DNA of 28,039 nucleotides from Psychrobacter sp. (lineage in GTDB: Bacteria > Pseudomonadota > Gammaproteobacteria > Pseudomonadales > Moraxellaceae), in the NCBI GenBank assembly GCA_029264635.1, contig JARIAA010000160.1, positions 1-28,039 of the forward strand, in the 5' to 3' direction. How positions within the stretch are numbered: position 1 is the first letter of the stretch; each line of letters opens with the position of its first letter. This document shows positions 24,976 to 28,039 of the stretch, in pieces. A program made the position numbers and the translations under genes. The notes beneath the pieces were generated by a model. The model was not told the DNA's origin. It worked only from the letters and a program-made list of their open reading frames with translations, and searched no databases.

Positions 24976-26127
24976 TTACATTCCTACATCGTATAGAGGA
25001 TAATCAATTACTGTGACAATTCGCTCATTAGTGATATCACTATATATATGAGCACTTTGATCAAAATGAGCTCTGAGACGCTCAGCTTGGATATCAAAAC
25101 TTATATGTCGACGCAAGTCATGGACAACCATTAAGGTTTTATTGGGCAGCTGGACAGTAACCGTAATAGTAACGCGGTGATGCTGCCAGCTTACAACGAT
25201 ATTAATGCAGATGGTTTCAGTCGTCATTTGTACAACATTTAAGAGCATCTTTTCGATGACTGTCTGTAGTGTCAACGCTGTGATTACCATGTCATACATG
25301 ACATCATCATCGGGCAACAGCCAATTCACCATCAGCTTGTCGGATAAACGGCTCGATTCAATCGCTAAATAGTGCTCACAAAGCGCCACTTCTTCTTCGA
25401 AACTGATCTCGCGTACCCCATTAAAACTGGCGCGAAAAAGTACAGAGACGTGCTGCAAAAGCTCAGCTGCCTGCGGTGGCTTAGTTTCTATCAGTGATAC
25501 TAAGGTGTTGACCGTATTAAAAAAGAAGTGCGGCGAGATACGTGCTTTTATTAAATCATTTTGAGCAGTGATTTTTTCCTCGAATGATTGTTTAAGTGCC
25601 ATAAGCTCACTATGACGACGCATAAAATACATCATAAAGACCAACGTAAAACCACACGTAATAACGATGTTAAATAGGATATTCAATACAAAGGCTTGGC
25701 GCTCATAAACCATCCAGCCCGTATTGATCATAATCAGCATCACTAAGGTGACGGATACAGCAGAGGTGATCATAAAGAGACATAAAATTCGCATACTCAC
25801 GTTGATAGGGTTGGCATGCTTGAAAATAGGTCGCAGATAATCAATCAGATATAAAGAGGGGATAATACTTAAAGTATATTGGACAATTCGGCTTGAAAAT
25901 TTAACAAAGAACTGCGGCCAAGTAGCCAGATCATGACGATCAATTGACGTAACAAACAAAGCCCAAAAAAAGATATACAGCATCCATTGCCAAGGTTTCA
26001 TTATCTCCATGAGCTTGGGTATAAAAAACTCTAAGCGCTCCGCTAGTAAGGCAACCTCATCCTTTGCTATACTTGAGCTCTCATTTTCTTGACTTGTCTT
26101 AGACCAATATGAACGCCAACTCTTCAA
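24976..26127 (-). CDS. algZ: AlgZ/FimS-type sensor histidine kinase (LytS-like), atypical ATP domain
   Basis: Membrane sensor partner of AlgR. From a TTG at 26125-26127 it is 383 residues. This is the only usual start before the family-like FFIPKLMEIMKPW (34-46), since an in-frame TAG lies two codons upstream. Four or so membrane segments span about 48-62, 80-98, 112-137 and 146-169. The phosphorylation site is His200 in ISPHFFFNTVNTLVSLIET. The ATP domain is degenerate. The usual N-box LQPLVENAxxHG reads LQTVIEKMLLNV (Lys293 for Asn), and the GxGLxN box is HISFDIQ with only the following Arg-Leu retained. P. aeruginosa FimS is also described as an atypical kinase. The 5' end overlaps argH by 19 bp. 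Confidence 0.88.
   Translation of the reverse strand: MKSWRSYWSKTSQENESSSIAKDEVALLAERLEFFIPKLMEIMKPWQWMLYIFFWALFVTSIDRHDLATWPQFFVKFSSRIVQYTLSIIPSLYLIDYLRPIFKHANPINVSMRILCLFMITSAVSVTLVMLIMINTGWMVYERQAFVLNILFNIVITCGFTLVFMMYFMRRHSELMALKQSFEEKITAQNDLIKARISPHFFFNTVNTLVSLIETKPPQAAELLQHVSVLFRASFNGVREISFEEEVALCEHYLAIESSRLSDKLMVNWLLPDDDVMYDMVITALTLQTVIEKMLLNVVQMTTETICINIVVSWQHHRVTITVTVQLPNKTLMVVHDLRRHISFDIQAERLRAHFDQSAHIYSDITNERIVTVIDYPLYDVGM
26065..26073 (+). promoter_or_regulatory. Extended -10 promoter for argH
   Basis: TGCTATACT (26065-26073) is a very good extended -10 element, 36 bp before the first argH ATG. It lies inside the opposite-strand N-terminal codons of algZ. Its -35 region is weak. 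Confidence 0.45.
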
Positions 26128-27596
26128 ATCCTAGTAATCCCAAGCAAAATAAAAATTCGAGTGCGCTTGATTTTAGCACAAATAATGTTGAAAGCACTGC
26201 ACAAAATCCCCAAGGCCAGCAAATGTGGGGCGGACGTTTTAGCGAAGCAACGGACAGCTTTGTTGCCGCTTTTACTGCCTCAGTTGGCTTTGATCAGCGC
26301 TTAGCACGTCATGACATTGAAGGCTCAATAGCTCATGCTACCATGCTTAAAGAGTGTGGCATCCTAAGCGCTGACGACGTTGCGACCATTATAGAGGGTT
26401 TACAACAAGTGCTGCGCGAGATTGAAGCTGGGGACTTTAACTGGTCGATTGCCCTTGAAGATGTGCACATGAACGTCGAATCACGCCTGACGGATATCGT
26501 CGGTGCGGTTGGTAAAAAGCTGCATACGGGACGCAGCCGTAATGATCAAGTCGCAACCGATATTCGTTTATGGCTACGCGAAGAGACGGATAATATCATC
26601 GCGCTTTTGATACGTTTGCAAAGCGGTTTACTAGATTTAGCCGAACAGCATACTGATACCATCATGCCAGGTTTTACCCATTTGCAAACTGCGCAGCCCG
26701 TGAGCTTTGGTCACCATGTGATGGCATGGTTTGAGATGCTCTACCGCGATACAGAGCGTCTGGTCGATGCGCGCCGCCGTATCAATCAGATGCCGCTTGG
26801 TAGCGCTGCCCTTGCTGGCACGACCTTTCCAATTGATCGTACCATCACGGCCAAATTGTTAGGTTTTGACGGTATTTGCCAAAACTCTTTAGACGCGGTT
26901 TCAGACCGTGATTTTGCCATTGAGTTTACCTCGGCGGCTTCTATCTTGATGATGCATATGTCGCGTATGAGCGAAGAGATTATTCTTTGGATGTCAGCGC
27001 AATTTAACTTTGTGCAAATACCAGATCGCTTTTGTACTGGCTCCTCTATCATGCCGCAAAAGAAAAACCCTGACGTACCAGAGTTGGTACGCGGTAAAGC
27101 GGCGCGGGTTTTTGGCCAATTGATGACATTATTAAGCCTGATGAAAAGCCAGCCACTTGCCTATAATAAAGACAACCAAGAAGACAAAGAGCCGCTATTT
27201 GATTGCGTCGATACTTTGACGGGTTCGCTACTCGCCTTTGCTGATATGCTACCGAATATTACTCCGAATAAGGAAAACATGCGCGCTGCTACCATGAAAG
27301 GCTATGCAACGGCGACTGACCTAGCCGATTATTTGGTACGCCAAGGGGTGGCATTCCGTGATGCCCATGAAGTGGTCGGCAATGCCGTCGCTTTAGGCAT
27401 TAAAGAAGGCGTTGATTTAAGTGACTTATCACTGGCACAGCTTCAGCAATTTAGCGACGCCATTGGTGATGATGTCTTTGACTTCTTAACGTTAGAAGGC
27501 TCATTGGCCGCTCGTGACCATTTAGGTGGTACCGCGCCAAATCAGGTTAAACAGGCGGTGGTTAATGGACGTGCGCGCCTAAAATCGTTTGCTTAA
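26109..27596 (+). CDS. argH: Argininosuccinate lyase
   Basis: Last step of arginine synthesis, splitting argininosuccinate to arginine and fumarate. From the ATG at 26109 it is 495 residues. The first 38 (Asn/Ser/Gln-rich) are not family sequence, and the fold begins at MWGGRFSEATDSF. An internal ATG at 26223, 7 nt after AAGG, would give 457 residues, the E. coli length, so the true start is open. Visible motifs are HTGRSRNDQVATDIRLW, GFTHLQTAQPVSFGHH, and the fumarase/lyase signature GSSIMPQKKNPD (311-322), which holds the catalytic serine loop. It is divergent from algZ, as in Pseudomonas, and followed by a terminator. Confidence 0.96.
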   Translation: MNANSSNPSNPKQNKNSSALDFSTNNVESTAQNPQGQQMWGGRFSEATDSFVAAFTASVGFDQRLARHDIEGSIAHATMLKECGILSADDVATIIEGLQQVLREIEAGDFNWSIALEDVHMNVESRLTDIVGAVGKKLHTGRSRNDQVATDIRLWLREETDNIIALLIRLQSGLLDLAEQHTDTIMPGFTHLQTAQPVSFGHHVMAWFEMLYRDTERLVDARRRINQMPLGSAALAGTTFPIDRTITAKLLGFDGICQNSLDAVSDRDFAIEFTSAASILMMHMSRMSEEIILWMSAQFNFVQIPDRFCTGSSIMPQKKNPDVPELVRGKAARVFGQLMTLLSLMKSQPLAYNKDNQEDKEPLFDCVDTLTGSLLAFADMLPNITPNKENMRAATMKGYATATDLADYLVRQGVAFRDAHEVVGNAVALGIKEGVDLSDLSLAQLQQFSDAIGDDVFDFLTLEGSLAARDHLGGTAPNQVKQAVVNGRARLKSFA

Positions 27597-27657
27597 AAGC
27601 CTTTTTTAAAGCTGAAGCTAGCAATAAAACTGTGCTTTAAAACCAGCGCTTTTCTCT

Positions 27658-27686
27658 AACACCCGCCATTGTGCGGGTGTTTTTTT
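27658..27686 (+). terminator. Intrinsic terminator of argH
   Basis: A perfect 9-bp G/C-rich stem (27658-27666 and 27673-27681, loop 6 nt) is followed by T residues to 27686. It begins about 60 bp after the argH stop. Confidence 0.93.
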
Positions 27687-27734
27687 GCCAGCATTAGATA
27701 GATTTGATGTTACCTTCTCTACACCTGATACGCT

Positions 27735-27762
27735 TTGCTAAATCGTGCAAGCGCGTTATGAT
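27735..27762 (+). promoter_or_regulatory. Candidate yggX promoter
   Basis: TTGCTA (27735-27740), a 16-bp spacer and TATGAT (27757-27762) make a fair sigma-70 promoter. It would give a leader of about 50 nt before the yggX ATG. Confidence 0.45.
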
Positions 27763-27818
27763 AGATTACCAATATTCGACACGATAATTTAATACCACTA
27801 ATTAATGAGGATTGCCTG

Positions 27819-28039
27819 ATGACTGAGACTTTTAATCCACAAGCCAATACCGTATTTTGCCGCAAATATAAGCAGGAATTGCCAAAAATGCCGCATCCGC
27901 CATTTCCTAATAAAAAAGGTCAAGAGCTACAAGAAACCGTTTCTGACAAAGCTTGGAAAGAATGGCTTGAGCAGCAAACCATGCTGATTAACGAAAACCA
28001 TCTCAGCATGATGGACCCTGAAGCCAAAAAGTTCTTAAC
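27819..28039 (+). CDS. yggX: Probable Fe(2+)-trafficking protein, YggX family (cut by window edge)
   Basis: 73 codons are visible before the right edge. The ATG at 27819 follows GAGG at 8-nt spacing. TVFCRKYKQELPKMP carries the near-N-terminal Cys14 typical of YggX. WKEWLEQQTMLINENHLSMM (46-65) closely follows the family signature (WxxWxxxQTMLINExxLxxM). YggX proteins are small (about 90 residues) and protect iron-sulfur clusters from oxidants; the family role is known, its role here is inferred. About 8 extra residues precede the usual start. It stands after the argH terminator with its own candidate promoter. Confidence 0.93.
   Translation, partial: MTETFNPQANTVFCRKYKQELPKMPHPPFPNKKGQELQETVSDKAWKEWLEQQTMLINENHLSMMDPEAKKFL

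Noticed and set aside
1..28039. Mobile element, CRISPR array, prophage or defence island
   Set aside because: No transposase, integrase, direct-repeat array or phage gene was seen; the gene content is core metabolism.

Overview
The window looks like a chromosomal housekeeping segment of a gammaproteobacterium of the family Moraxellaceae, most likely Psychrobacter. The genus is inferred from protein character and gene order, because no database search was possible. Supporting points are a TCA block in which sdhCDAB and the suc genes run one way and gltA runs divergently, an algZ-algR-hemC-hemD block divergent from argH (an arrangement known from Pseudomonas and relatives), a RibB with a dead cyclohydrolase-like tail, and A+T-rich spacers. 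There is no rRNA, tRNA, CRISPR array, insertion sequence or prophage. I found no new multi-gene system; the interest lies in details of otherwise ordinary genes.

Layout. Positions 1-7911 (minus strand) hold sucA-sucB-lpdA-sucC-sucD, which encode 2-oxoglutarate dehydrogenase E1, E2 and E3 and succinyl-CoA synthetase; sucD is cut by the left edge. Every junction from sucA to sucC carries a perfect inverted repeat, and the two flanking lpdA look like intrinsic terminators. Positions 7912-8683 are a long A+T-rich spacer with repeats upstream of sucA. Positions 8684-12627 (minus) hold sdhC-sdhD-sdhA-sdhB, encoding succinate dehydrogenase, with a clean terminator after sdhB and a 366-bp gap between sdhD and sdhA. 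The sdhC reading frame is broken by an in-frame TAA at codon 20, just before the quinone-site residues. Positions 12628-13700 are a 1.07-kb divergent regulatory region, followed by gltA (plus) and a strong two-way terminator.

Positions 15124-16758 (minus) encode a glutamine-rich lipoprotein and a small HExxH protein of unknown function. Positions 16982-19600 (plus) carry rarA (replication-fork AAA+ ATPase) and a ribB with an inactive GTP cyclohydrolase II-like domain. Positions 19760-23563 (minus) carry a hotdog thioesterase, a HemX-like membrane protein, hemD and hemC. Positions 23810-26127 (minus) carry the two-component pair algR and algZ. From 26109 (plus) come argH and the start of yggX.

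The genes fit together as follows. The first 15 kb supplies most of the oxidative half of the TCA cycle, from citrate synthase through 2-oxoglutarate dehydrogenase to complex II. The hem genes draw on the same central metabolism to make tetrapyrroles, including the heme that complex II carries. AlgZ/AlgR regulate surface functions in relatives and lie upstream of hemC, but a terminator after algR suggests that hemCD is at least partly transcribed on its own.
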